Shown one piece after another: positions 25,963 to 34,106 of a DNA stretch of 64,000 nt. The stretch's first letter is position 1, and the number at the start of each line of letters is the position of its first letter. Both the position numbers and the translations under genes were made by a program. This stretch comes from Neisseria mucosa (GTDB lineage: Bacteria > Pseudomonadota > Gammaproteobacteria > Burkholderiales > Neisseriaceae): NCBI GenBank assembly GCA_003028315.1, contig CP028150.1:2624409-2688408 (forward strand), written 5' to 3'. The notes under the pieces were generated by a model that saw only the letters and a list, made by a program, of their open reading frames with translations, ran no database searches and was not told where the DNA came from.

Positions 25963-27864
25963 TCAACTGTAAATCTCAGCCCCTTTCTTCACAAACTCGA
26001 CCGCTTTTTCCTCCATGCCCTGCCGCTGGGCTTTTTGCTTATCGGCGTAGTCGCGTACTTCCTGCGTGATTTTCATCGAGCAGAATTTGGGGCCGCACAT
26101 CGAGCAGAAGTGGGCGATTTTCGCGCCTTCGGCGGGCAGGGTTTCATCGTGGAAGCTCTCGGCGCGTTCGGGGTCGAGACTGAGGCGGAATTGGTCGCGC
26201 CAGCGGAATTCGAAACGCGCCTTGCTCAGGGCGTTGTCGCGCAGCTGCGCGCCCGGCCAGCCTTTGGCGAGGTCGGCGGCGTGGGCGGCGAGTTTGTAGG
26301 TGATGATACCGGTGCGCACGTCTTCTTTGTCGGGCAGGCCGAGATGCTCTTTCGGGGTAACGTAGCAGAGCATGGCTGTGCCGTACCAGCCGATATTGGT
26401 TGCGCCTATGCCAGAGGTGATGTGGTCGTAGCCGGGGGCGATGTCGGTAACGAGCGGGCCGAGTGTGTAGAAAGGCGCTTCAAAGCAGTGTTGCAGCTCT
26501 TCGGTCATGTTTTCTTTGACGCGTTGCAGCGGCACATGGCCGGGGCCTTCGATCATGACTTGTACGTCGTGTTTCCATGCTTTGCCGGTCAATTCGCCCA
26601 AGGTGTGCAGCTCGGCAAATTGGGATTCGTCGTTGGCATCGGCAATGCAGCCGGGGCGCAGGCCGTCGCCGAGGCTGAACGACACGTCGTAGGCTTTCAT
26701 GATTTCACAGATTTCGTCGAAATGCGTGTAGAGGAAGTTTTCCCGATGGTGGGCGAGACACCATTTCGCCATGATGGAACCGCCACGCGATACGATGCCG
26801 GTGAGGCGGTTGGCGGTCATCGGCACATAGCGCAGCAACACGCCCGCGTGTATGGTGAAATAGTCCACGCCTTGTTCCGCCTGCTCGATTAAGGTGTCGC
26901 GGAACAAATCCCAAGTCAAATCTTCGGCAATGCCGCCGGTTTTTTCCAAAGCCTGATAGATGGGCACGGTGCCGATGGGAACGGGCGCGTTGCGGATAAT
27001 CCATTCGCGCGTTTCGTGGATATGCGCGCCGGTGGACAAATCCATAATCGTGTCCGCGCCCCAACGCAGCGACCACACCATTTTTTCGACTTCTTCGGTC
27101 AGGCTGGAGGTTACGGCGGAGTTGCCCAAGTTGCCGTTGATTTTGACGCGGAAGTTGCGGCCGATAATCATCGGTTCGAGTTCGGGGTGGTTGATGTTGG
27201 CGGGGATAATCGCGCGTCCGGCGGCAATTTCTTGGCGCACGAATTCGGGCGTGATTTGGTCGGGGTGGGTCGGGATATTCGCGCCGAAACTTTGCCCTGC
27301 GTGCTGTTTCAAGAGCTTGGCGTATTCGGGTCGTCTGAAAAGTTCGTCCAGCTTCATGCGTTCGCGTATGGCGGCAAACTCCATTTCGGGCGTGATGATG
27401 CCGCGGCGCGCATAGTGAAGCTGGGTTACGTTGTTGCCGATTTTCGCACGGCGCGGGCGGGTGATTTGGTTGAAACGCAGATGGGCGGTTTGCGGATCGT
27501 GTGCGCGTTCGATGCCGTATTCGCTGGAGAGCTTGGGCAGGATTTCGGTATCGCCGCGTTCGTCCAGCCATGCGGTGCGGACGTGCGGCAAACCTTGTTT
27601 CAGGTCGATGTGCGCCGCCGGATCGCCGTACACGCCGCTGGTGTCATAGACGGGAATCGGCGGGTTGGCTTCCGTACCTTGCGCCGTGTAGGTGTCATCC
27701 TGACGGATTTCGCGCAAAGGCACGCGGATGTCGTCGCGGCTGCCTTGCAGATACACGCGCTCCGAGTTCGGATATTTGAAGCGGATGCCGATGTCTTCAC
27801 TCAAGTCGGCAAGCTCGCGCGCTTCGTTGCCGGAAGTTTTGGCGGTTTTCTTTGGCGTAGTCAT
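25963..27864 (-). CDS. thiC: Phosphomethylpyrimidine synthase ThiC
   Basis: Radical SAM enzyme converting aminoimidazole ribotide to the pyrimidine moiety of thiamine. From the ATG at 27864 the product is 633 residues, the family length; the open frame further upstream runs through the riboswitch. It has GRNFRVKINGNLGNSA near residue 225, SFSLGDGLRPGC near residue 420 and the C-terminal cluster motif CSMCGPKFCSM (CxxCxxxxC). AGGAGC serves as ribosome site and lies inside a hairpin. A TPP riboswitch precedes the gene. An internal uptake sequence lies near 27330. Confidence 0.96.
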   Translation of the reverse strand: MTTPKKTAKTSGNEARELADLSEDIGIRFKYPNSERVYLQGSRDDIRVPLREIRQDDTYTAQGTEANPPIPVYDTSGVYGDPAAHIDLKQGLPHVRTAWLDERGDTEILPKLSSEYGIERAHDPQTAHLRFNQITRPRRAKIGNNVTQLHYARRGIITPEMEFAAIRERMKLDELFRRPEYAKLLKQHAGQSFGANIPTHPDQITPEFVRQEIAAGRAIIPANINHPELEPMIIGRNFRVKINGNLGNSAVTSSLTEEVEKMVWSLRWGADTIMDLSTGAHIHETREWIIRNAPVPIGTVPIYQALEKTGGIAEDLTWDLFRDTLIEQAEQGVDYFTIHAGVLLRYVPMTANRLTGIVSRGGSIMAKWCLAHHRENFLYTHFDEICEIMKAYDVSFSLGDGLRPGCIADANDESQFAELHTLGELTGKAWKHDVQVMIEGPGHVPLQRVKENMTEELQHCFEAPFYTLGPLVTDIAPGYDHITSGIGATNIGWYGTAMLCYVTPKEHLGLPDKEDVRTGIITYKLAAHAADLAKGWPGAQLRDNALSKARFEFRWRDQFRLSLDPERAESFHDETLPAEGAKIAHFCSMCGPKFCSMKITQEVRDYADKQKAQRQGMEEKAVEFVKKGAEIYS

Positions 27865-27908
27865 AAAAAATGCTCCTGTTTTCTCGTTTGAAAAGAAGAA
27901 ACAGGAGC
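27865..27908 (-). promoter_or_regulatory. thiC expression-platform hairpin
   Basis: On the minus strand GCTCCTGTTT (27908-27899) pairs perfectly with AAACAGGAGC (27881-27872), followed by A and a T-run reaching the ATG. The second arm contains the AGGAGC ribosome site. The stem can therefore both hide the ribosome site and act as an intrinsic terminator under TPP riboswitch control. Confidence 0.75.
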
Positions 27909-27969
27909 GTTTTGCTTTTTCAGACGACCTCATATCAAAAAAGGTCGTCTGAAAGACAGAATCCGTGAA

Positions 27970-28050
27970 AACTCCCCACGCAGGTATTATCCCGATCGGG
28001 TGTAAAGGGTATTTCTCAGCCGCCTGATGATCAGGCAGCACCCCTGTTTC
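27970..28050 (-). ncRNA. TPP (THI-box) riboswitch
   Basis: Read on the minus strand, the THI-box blocks are in order: CAGGGGTGC, GGCTGAGAAATACCC, an ACCCGATCGGGATAATACC block, then GCGTGGGGA. These are the conserved thiamine pyrophosphate aptamer segments. It lies about 105 bases upstream of thiC. An inverted uptake-sequence pair (27915-27956) lies between aptamer and expression platform. Confidence 0.93.
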
Positions 28051-28174
28051 GTTAGAATGGGATTATAAACCACGATTGGGGTTTATTGGAAATCTTAACA
28101 GGGCTGACATCGGTATTTTAAGGAATGAATGGCTTGAATATCGGGGGGCTAGCTATATTGCGTTTCCATAAATC

Positions 28175-28219
28175 GAAACGTCGTCTGAAAAAGTTGTTTT
28201 GCTTTTCAGACGACGTTTG
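28175..28219. terminator. Uptake-sequence hairpin between thiC and ccp
   Basis: AAACGTCGTCTGAAAAA and TTTTCAGACGACGTTT, an ACGTCGTCTGAAA variant pair. It serves as the ccp terminator on the minus strand. Confidence 0.75.
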
Positions 28220-28268
28220 GTATGGCACAAATTTAGGATAACGGGTTCCGTTACTCTAAATCTACGGC

Positions 28269-29453
28269 TTATTTATTGTTCGGATGGGATTCCATCGGTG
28301 CAGACAAAGGCAGTTCGGGCATGGTGCGGGCGGAGTCGGAAACATTGCCGGACAGTGTTTTCAGGAAGGCAACGATGTTGTCGGTGTCTTCTTTCGATAA
28401 GTCTTTGCCCAGTTGCGCTTTACCCATGATGGTAACGGCTTTGTCCAATTCCCAAACGCTGCCGTTGTGGAAATATGGATAAGTTTTGGCGACGTTACGC
28501 AAGCCGGGGACGCGGAAGAAGAATTCGTCCTCGGCTTTTTTGGTTACGTCAGCACGGCCTTTGTCGTGTTTCGGATCTTCGATGAATTTCCAGTACGGGC
28601 CTTCAACCAAACCGAATTTTTGGAAGGTTGCGCCGCCGAGGTTGACGCCGCTGTGGCAGGCAATACAGCCGTTGTCCATAAAGGCGCGCACGCCCTTGCG
28701 CTCTTGCTCGCTCAGGGCGTTGACGTTGCCTTTGAGGTAGTCGTCCCATTTGGTCGGCGTCAACAGGGTGCGTTCGAATGCGCCCAGTGCGGTGGTGATG
28801 TTTTTGAAGGAAACTGCACCGTCTTCGGGGAAGGCGGTTTTAAACAGTTCTTGATATTCGGGGATTTTGGCGATTTTGGCAGCGGCTGCTTCTTGCGAGT
28901 CGTTTGCCATTTCCACAGGGTTGACCAATGGTCCGCCGGCTTGTTCTTCAACGTCAGCCGCACGGCCGTCCCAGAACTGCATGCCGAGCAAGGCGGCGTT
29001 TAAAGCGGTCGGGGAGTTGCGTCCGCCGAACTGTCCTTTATGGCCTTGGCTGGTCGGCAGGTTGTCCACGCCTGCGGTGGCAAGGTTGTGGCAGGAGTTG
29101 CAGCTTACGGTGTTGCCTTTGGAGAGGCGCGGCTCATACCATAATTGATGGCCGAGTTTGACCTGTTCTTCGGTAAACGGGCGCAGTTTCTGCATTTCTT
29201 CGGCACTCGGCAGCGGTTTGAAGATGCCTTGTGCGCGTTTGAGCAGCTCTTGGTCTTCAGGTGAAGCATTGCTGTCAACGGCGGCTTGGGACGCTGCTGA
29301 GGCGGTTGAAGCAGCGTCAGGGGTCGTCTGAACGGCAGAGGCCTCGGTCGGTGCGGAAGCAGGTTTTTGTTCCTTGCTTTCCTGTCCGCCACAGGCGGCT
29401 AATGCGGATAAAACAGCAAGCGACAGGAGCAGTCGGGTGTTGCGGTGGTTCAT
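28269..29453 (-). CDS. ccp: Cytochrome c peroxidase, lipoprotein
   Basis: Di-haem periplasmic peroxidase that reduces hydrogen peroxide with electrons from cytochrome c. The 394-residue product starts at 29453 after AAGGAACACG and has a lipobox (LSALAAC, Cys about residue 21), so it should be membrane-anchored. An Ala/Ser/Thr-rich linker follows to about residue 70. The two haem motifs are CNSCH near residue 120 and CIACH near residue 265. An open frame to 29690 is rejected because the signal peptide would become internal. I saw no convincing FNR site in the 300 bases upstream. Confidence 0.93.
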   Translation of the reverse strand: MNHRNTRLLLSLAVLSALAACGGQESKEQKPASAPTEASAVQTTPDAASTASAASQAAVDSNASPEDQELLKRAQGIFKPLPSAEEMQKLRPFTEEQVKLGHQLWYEPRLSKGNTVSCNSCHNLATAGVDNLPTSQGHKGQFGGRNSPTALNAALLGMQFWDGRAADVEEQAGGPLVNPVEMANDSQEAAAAKIAKIPEYQELFKTAFPEDGAVSFKNITTALGAFERTLLTPTKWDDYLKGNVNALSEQERKGVRAFMDNGCIACHSGVNLGGATFQKFGLVEGPYWKFIEDPKHDKGRADVTKKAEDEFFFRVPGLRNVAKTYPYFHNGSVWELDKAVTIMGKAQLGKDLSKEDTDNIVAFLKTLSGNVSDSARTMPELPLSAPMESHPNNK

Positions 29454-29721
29454 GGCGTGTTCCTTTTTGTAGTGGATATTATTATGAGTAAGCACCGTTT
29501 CCGTTGATTGCCGTGATGAATGGCGGGCGAAAATAGGGAATGGCATTCCGCTTTGTTTGCGTCCGTTTGATATGTCCGGCTTTTTTGTCCGCGAAGTATA
29601 AACAGCGGGCGTGGTTTGCCCTTTGCGGTAAATCAATATTGGATTTTCAATAGAGATAAGCAATATATGTGATAGCTTCTGCGTTTTCATGCGGTTTTCA
29701 TGTTGAATAGGCCTCTATCGC

Positions 29722-29750
29722 TTGCACTGCCAAGCCGATTGGTTTAAATT
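29722..29750 (+). promoter_or_regulatory. Promoter of gpsA
   Basis: TTGCAC at 29722-29727, a 17-base spacer and TAAATT at 29745-29750, 31 bases before the gpsA start. A plausible sigma-70 promoter. Confidence 0.55.
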
Positions 29751-29780
29751 AAACGACAATTTACCGTTGGAAGACACACA

Positions 29781-30770
29781 ATGAAAATTACCGTCATCGG
29801 CGCAGGTTCTTGGGGTACAGCCCTTGCCCTGCACTTTGCCAGCCACGGCAACGAAGTCGCCCTTTGGACACGCAATCCCGAACAAGTCCGTACATTGCAG
29901 GCAGAACGTGAAAACAAACACGGCCTGCCCGGTTTCCCTTTCCCTGAATCCTTAACCGTTTACGCTGATTTGGGTGATGCACTCAAAGACAGCGGGCTCG
30001 TCCTTGTCGTAACTTCTGTCGCAGGTTTAAGAAGCAGCGCGGAACTCCTCAAACAACACAATGCCGACCATATTCCCGTCCTTGCTGCCTGCAAAGGCTT
30101 TGAACAAGACACAGGGCTGTTGACCTTCCAAGTATTGAAAGAAGTATTGCCTGAGAACAAAAAAATCGGCGTGCTGTCAGGTCCGAGCTTTGCCCAAGAA
30201 CTCGCCAAACAACTGCCTTGCGCTGTGGTTGTCGCCTCAGAAAATCAGGAATGGATTGAAGAATTGGTGCCGCAACTCAACACCAACGTAATGCGCCTTT
30301 ACGGCAGCACGGACGTTATCGGCGTGGCTGTCGGCGGTGCCGTCAAAAACGTTATGGCAATTGCTACCGGTCTTTCCGACGGTCTCGAATACGGGCTCAA
30401 TGCGCGTGCGGCGCTGGTGACGCGCGGTCTCGCCGAAATTACCCGTCTTGCCATGGCTATGGGTGCGCAGCCCAAAACCATGATGGGGCTTGCCGGCATC
30501 GGTGACCTTATCCTGACCTGTACCGGCGCGCTTTCGCGAAACCGCCGTGTCGGTTTGGGTTTGGCAGAAGGAAAAGAACTGCATCAAGTATTGGTGGAAA
30601 TCGGCCATGTTTCCGAAGGTGTCAGCACCATCGAAGAAGTGTTTAACACCGCTGTGAAATACCAAATCGATATGCCCATTACCCAAACCCTGCTGCAACT
30701 CATCCGCAAGGAAATGACCCCGCAGCAAGTTGCAGAAAGACTCATGGAGCGCAGCGCGCGCTTTGAGTAA
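29781..30770 (+). CDS. gpsA: Glycerol-3-phosphate dehydrogenase (NAD(P)+)
   Basis: Makes sn-glycerol 3-phosphate from dihydroxyacetone phosphate for phospholipid synthesis. The 329-residue product has the Rossmann motif GAGSWGTALA at residues 7-16, SGPSFAQE near residue 135, and GGAVKNVMAIATGLSDG near residue 190 with the catalytic Lys. ATG 29781 follows GGAAGA. An uptake-sequence hairpin ends the unit. Confidence 0.95.
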   Translation: MKITVIGAGSWGTALALHFASHGNEVALWTRNPEQVRTLQAERENKHGLPGFPFPESLTVYADLGDALKDSGLVLVVTSVAGLRSSAELLKQHNADHIPVLAACKGFEQDTGLLTFQVLKEVLPENKKIGVLSGPSFAQELAKQLPCAVVVASENQEWIEELVPQLNTNVMRLYGSTDVIGVAVGGAVKNVMAIATGLSDGLEYGLNARAALVTRGLAEITRLAMAMGAQPKTMMGLAGIGDLILTCTGALSRNRRVGLGLAEGKELHQVLVEIGHVSEGVSTIEEVFNTAVKYQIDMPITQTLLQLIRKEMTPQQVAERLMERSARFE

Positions 30771-30782
30771 GACCGAACGGCA

Positions 30783-30826
30783 AAGGTCGTCTGAAAACAT
30801 CAAGCCAAAAAGTTTCAGACGACCTC
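30783..30826. terminator. Uptake-sequence hairpin after gpsA
   Basis: AGGTCGTCTGAAA and TTTCAGACGACCT around about 17 bases. Confidence 0.75.
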
Positions 30827-30911
30827 AACATTCGGCAGCGATTGACATCCCTGCATCATCATCCTAATATCCTGACCGCCTGCCACCATGCGGCAATACG
30901 GAAGCCTATAC

Positions 30912-31235
30912 ATGAATCAATCACTCGACACCTTGGAAGTCAGCGTTTACCAGCTGGCCCAAAAATTTGAAACCCTTGTTGGTGAAAACCGCCGCCTTAA
31001 CGAAGAAATCGACCGCCTCAAGCTCGAGCATGAACAACAAAAGCGCGAACACGAAGCTGCCGTTGATGAATTGAGCGAAGCGCTGCTCGTACAAGTCGGC
31101 AAACTCAAAGAAGACCTACAAGGCAAAATCGACAACCTTACCGCCGAAAAAGAACAATACCGCAGCGCATTAGAGCAGACTGCAGAAAAAATCCGCCGGC
31201 TCATTTCCCGCCTGCCGCAAGAAACGCAATCATAA
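30912..31235 (+). CDS. Coiled-coil protein, ZapB-like
   Basis: A 107-residue protein that is one continuous coiled coil from about residue 12 to 95, rich in Glu, Leu, Lys and Gln heptads, ending RLPQETQS. ATG 30912 gives a compact product; an in-frame ATG at 30888 would add eight residues. It lies nine bases upstream of zapA, a pairing seen in other proteobacteria (TIGR02449-type proteins). A role at the division septum with ZapA is inferred from this linkage and the fold. Confidence 0.72.
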   Translation: MNQSLDTLEVSVYQLAQKFETLVGENRRLNEEIDRLKLEHEQQKREHEAAVDELSEALLVQVGKLKEDLQGKIDNLTAEKEQYRSALEQTAEKIRRLISRLPQETQS

Positions 31236-31244
31236 GGACACGCC

Positions 31245-31547
31245 ATGAGTATCGAACAAGTCAGCCTCGACATCATGAATGTCAATTTCACCATCAACAC
31301 GCCGAGTGAAGAAAAAGATACCCTGCTCCAAGCCGTTGATATGCTCAACAAAAAAAGTGCCGCCATCAAAGAGAGCGGACGCATTGTCGGCAGCGATAAA
31401 ATCGCCATTATGACCGCACTCAACGTTGTCCACGACCTCCTTAAAATCACACTCAAAGACGATTTGGCAATAGGTGAATTTGAGCGTAAAATAACCGACA
31501 TGAACAACGCTTGCCAAAAAGCTTTGGCGCGGTTGGAACAAAACTGA
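31245..31547 (+). CDS. zapA: Cell division protein ZapA
   Basis: Promotes bundling and stability of FtsZ filaments at midcell. The 100-residue product has the family N-terminus (VSLDIMNVNFTINTPSEEKDTL), followed by the dimerising coiled-coil helix with KIAIMTALNVVHDLL. ATG 31245 follows AAGGACACGCC. It is second in a two-gene unit and followed immediately by 6S RNA, an order conserved widely in proteobacteria. Confidence 0.9.
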   Translation: MSIEQVSLDIMNVNFTINTPSEEKDTLLQAVDMLNKKSAAIKESGRIVGSDKIAIMTALNVVHDLLKITLKDDLAIGEFERKITDMNNACQKALARLEQN

Positions 31548-31556
31548 TTTTTCTTT

Positions 31557-31735
31557 TTCCCTGCGGTGTCCGCGAAGGCATATATTCCTTTGAACCAATA
31601 AGTTCGCTTAAGGTTGCCGGGAGTTGCAGTGGGCGCGAGCGTCTATCCTTAGATGCACCCGAAACTGCCCGAGGTGACCGCCTTGTCAACAAGGTTCAAG
31701 CGGATTCAGCCAAAACGGCTCTCGCGGGGATTCCC
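31557..31735 (+). ncRNA. ssrS: 6S RNA
   Basis: Regulator that binds the sigma-70 RNA polymerase in stationary phase. The transcript ends pair (CCCTGCG with CGCGGGG), the central region can form the long bulged duplex typical of 6S, and the position just downstream of zapA is the conserved one. The TTTGAACC segment near 31590 and the AAGGTTCAAG segment near 31691 match conserved 6S features. Exact ends are approximate. Confidence 0.85.
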
Positions 31736-31740
31736 ATATC

Positions 31741-31773
31741 AAGCCATGCCCGATTGCGGCATGGCTTTCATTT
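31741..31773 (+). terminator. Terminator after 6S RNA
   Basis: AAGCCATGCC and GGCATGGCTT form a perfect ten-base stem followed by TCATTT. Confidence 0.85.
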
Positions 31774-31994
31774 ATCATCGGCTTCGACGTCGTCTGAAAA
31801 ACCAAACTTAAAATCAAAAAACACATCCCGATATTTTGAATTATCAGTAATGTTTTCCAGCTTAAAAACAACATTTCCCAATGCATAAAAACGCCATCAT
31901 AGAAAAAACACTTTCAGACGACCCCAATCCGATTGACAAAAGCCAATCCCATCTTTAAAATTCACAACTTTCTATATCTATCTGGATTTCCACT

Positions 31995-32426
31995 ATGAAA
32001 ACCTTTTCAGCGAAACCCCACGAGGTGAAGCGCGAATGGTTCGTTATCGACGCCCAAGACAAAGTCTTGGGTCGCGTTGCAGCCGAAGTCGCACACCGTC
32101 TGCGTGGCAAGCACAAACCTGAATACACTCCCCACGTTGACACCGGCGACTACATCATTGTCATCAACGCGGACAAACTGCGTGTAACCGGTGCCAAATT
32201 CGAAGACAAAAAATACTTCCGTCACTCCGGTTTCCCCGGCGGTATCTACGAGCGTACTTTCCGCGAAATGCAAGAGCAATTCCCGGGCCGCGCTTTGGAA
32301 CAAGCTGTAAAAGGCATGTTGCCTAAGGGTCCATTGGGTTACGCAATGATCAAAAAACTGAAAGTGTACGCTGGTGCAGAGCACGCCCATGCCGCACAAC
32401 AACCCAAAGTTTTGGAATTGAAATAA
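31995..32426 (+). CDS. rplM: 50S ribosomal protein L13
   Basis: Early-assembly large-subunit protein. The 143-residue product begins MKTFSAKPHEVKREWFVIDA and contains the diagnostic DKVLGRVAAEVAHRLRGKHKP and GMLPKGPLGY segments. Operon with rpsI nine bases downstream. The uptake sequences at about 31790 and 31913 upstream are far apart and probably not a terminator pair. Confidence 0.97.
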   Translation: MKTFSAKPHEVKREWFVIDAQDKVLGRVAAEVAHRLRGKHKPEYTPHVDTGDYIIVINADKLRVTGAKFEDKKYFRHSGFPGGIYERTFREMQEQFPGRALEQAVKGMLPKGPLGYAMIKKLKVYAGAEHAHAAQQPKVLELK

Positions 32427-32435
32427 GGACACGAC

Positions 32436-32828
32436 ATGAACGGTAAATACTACTACGGCACAGGCCGCCGCAAAAGTTCAGTGGCTCGTGTATTCCTGAC
32501 TAAAGGTACCGGCCAAATCATCGTAAACGGTCGTCCCGTTGATGAATTCTTCGCCCGCGAAACCAGCCGCATGGTTGTTCGCCAACCTTTGGTCCTGACT
32601 GAAAACGCTGAAGCGTTCGACATCAAAGTCAACGTTATCGGCGGCGGTGAAACCGGTCAATCCGGCGCTATCCGTCACGGCATTACCCGCGCTCTGATCG
32701 ACTTCGACGCTGCGCTGAAACCTGCCTTGTCTCAAGCCGGTTTCGTGACTCGTGATGCCCGTGAAGTTGAACGTAAAAAACCAGGTCTGCGCAAAGCACG
32801 CCGCGCAAAACAATTCTCCAAACGTTAA
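32436..32828 (+). CDS. rpsI: 30S ribosomal protein S9
   Basis: Small-subunit protein whose C-terminal tail contacts P-site tRNA. The 130-residue product starts MNGKYYYGTGRRKSSVARV and ends with the basic tail KARRAKQFSKR. ATG 32436 follows AAGGACACG. Second gene of the rplM operon, ended by a conventional terminator. Confidence 0.97.
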   Translation: MNGKYYYGTGRRKSSVARVFLTKGTGQIIVNGRPVDEFFARETSRMVVRQPLVLTENAEAFDIKVNVIGGGETGQSGAIRHGITRALIDFDAALKPALSQAGFVTRDAREVERKKPGLRKARRAKQFSKR

Positions 32829-32843
32829 TTCGTTTTTGGAATC

Positions 32844-32875
32844 TCAAAAAGCCCTGCAATGCAGGGCTTTTTTGT
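32844..32875 (+). terminator. Intrinsic terminator after rpsI
   Basis: AAAAAGCCCTGC and GCAGGGCTTTTTT around a two-to-four-base loop. Confidence 0.93.
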
Positions 32876-33175
32876 GTGAAGCTCGTGACATCTAAGTATT
32901 GAAACTATTAAAAGAATAATGAAACCCTCTCCAAAAAATGGATTTCAATAAGTAGGAGATGCCTGTTTTTAAGATGCAGGTATGTAATAGGAATGTTTGG
33001 GATGCTGCTGTGAATTTTAATTTCATGAAGCTACATTTAATGAAGTGTTGTAAATTAACTAATATGAATAATAGAAAATGTACCGTTTATCCAAATAAAC
33101 TAACGCTTATCTTATATTCTGAGCAATTTATTCAAAAAATTTCACTTCTTAACAGCATTTAATACTAATGCATTG

Positions 33176-33297
33176 TATAATGCAAAATGCTGACACACAC
33201 CGCTCTTTTATCCCTTTTGGGCGGTGCAGCAAGTAAGACGTTTTCCCGCAATGTATTGGCCATTCATACTTCTCCCTTGGTATGAATGGTTTTTTTT
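33176..33297 (+). ncRNA. Candidate trans-acting small RNA with anti-Shine-Dalgarno loops
   Basis: TATAAT at 33176-33181 would start a transcript near 33187. It contains two hairpins: CACCGC/GCGGTG (33198-33226) with a pyrimidine-rich loop containing TCCC, and CCATTCATAC/GTATGAATGG (33260-33289) with loop TTCTCCCTTG followed by eight T. The predicted RNA is about 110 nt. Two hairpins presenting CU-rich loops is the design of the Neisseria sibling RNAs (NmsR/NgncR) that repress methylcitrate-cycle and TCA genes. Only one copy is seen here. No good -35 box is visible. Identity is inferred from architecture. Confidence 0.65.
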
Positions 33298-33329
33298 ATC
33301 TAAGTTTTTTATGTTGCCTTATGAAGATG

Positions 33330-33367
33330 AAAAGGTCGTCTGAAATATGTTTTTCAGACGACCTTTG
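33330..33367. terminator. Uptake-sequence terminator of the SEC-C gene
   Basis: AAAGGTCGTCTGAAA and TTTCAGACGACCTTT; it lies just beyond the stop of the minus-strand gene. Confidence 0.85.
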
Positions 33368-33383
33368 TGATTTTGATTCTGCC

Positions 33384-33851
33384 TTATTTGAAAAATTGTC
33401 TGCAGCATGCCTTGAATTTTTTTCCTGAACCGCAGATGCAGGCTTGCTTCATTGTCGGGAGTGGAGCGGTTGGATCAATAAAGTACCAGTATCCGTCAAT
33501 ATTGACGAATGTAGATAGTTCATGATGATATGCCGTTTCAGCTCCATCTTGAAAATGGGCATTAAATTCAACTTGCGCGTGGCGTTTGCCGATGAGGGTA
33601 TGGTGGATTACTTCTAATCCCAGCCAAAGGGTTCCTCGGCTCCATTGCTGTATTTCTTCTTGATTCAGCAGATTTTGCTGGGAGGGAACTGTGGTGGCAA
33701 CAATATAATCAATATTATGTAACACATAGGCACTGTATCTTGAGCGCATCAATTTTTCGGCAGTTTGCGGATGAGATTGATGAGTATGGAAGGGGTGGCA
33801 GCATTCAGCGTAGGGTAGGGAAGAAGAACATGGACAAGGGGTAGGGGGCAT
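33384..33851 (-). CDS. YchJ-family SEC-C motif protein
   Basis: A 155-residue protein of the UPF0225/YchJ family; function unknown. It has a SEC-C zinc motif at each end: CPCSSSLPYAECC (residues 6-18) and CICGSGKKFKACC (near residue 138). Between them is an NTF2-like domain with EKLMRSRYSAYVL, WLGLEVIHH and YWYFIDP. All metal-binding cysteines are present. It is monocistronic between a small RNA candidate and the divergent Kef-type gene. Confidence 0.85.
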   Translation of the reverse strand: MPPTPCPCSSSLPYAECCHPFHTHQSHPQTAEKLMRSRYSAYVLHNIDYIVATTVPSQQNLLNQEEIQQWSRGTLWLGLEVIHHTLIGKRHAQVEFNAHFQDGAETAYHHELSTFVNIDGYWYFIDPTAPLPTMKQACICGSGKKFKACCRQFFK

Positions 33852-34106
33852 GGAGGATGTCCTATTAATGTTTTTATTTTATTGAGAGAATAAAAGTCTA
33901 TTTGGCAAGTCGTCTGGAACAAAAAATATCCGAAATATTCATTTATTCGGTATTATTTATTGCGTAGGAACATTATTTTACAAGGTTTTTTGATACAATA
34001 CCTCTGCTCCGTCCCGACAATGCCGGAATGTTATTCCGCGTCCGCTCGGACGGCCTGTCATAAATAAAACAGTCATTTCCCAACAAACATCAAGGCCGCC
34101 CGCTCT

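Noticed and set aside
25876..27891. Plus-strand frames of 338 and 291 codons opposite thiC
   Set aside because: Shadows of a strongly supported thiC gene with its riboswitch on the minus strand.
29454..29780. FNR-type operator upstream of ccp
   Set aside because: I looked for TTGAT-N4-ATCAA; only partial half-sites (for example near 29506 and 29635) were seen.
32959..33162. 67-codon frame upstream of the candidate small RNA
   Set aside because: AT-rich, no ribosome site, no resemblance to known proteins; likely chance.
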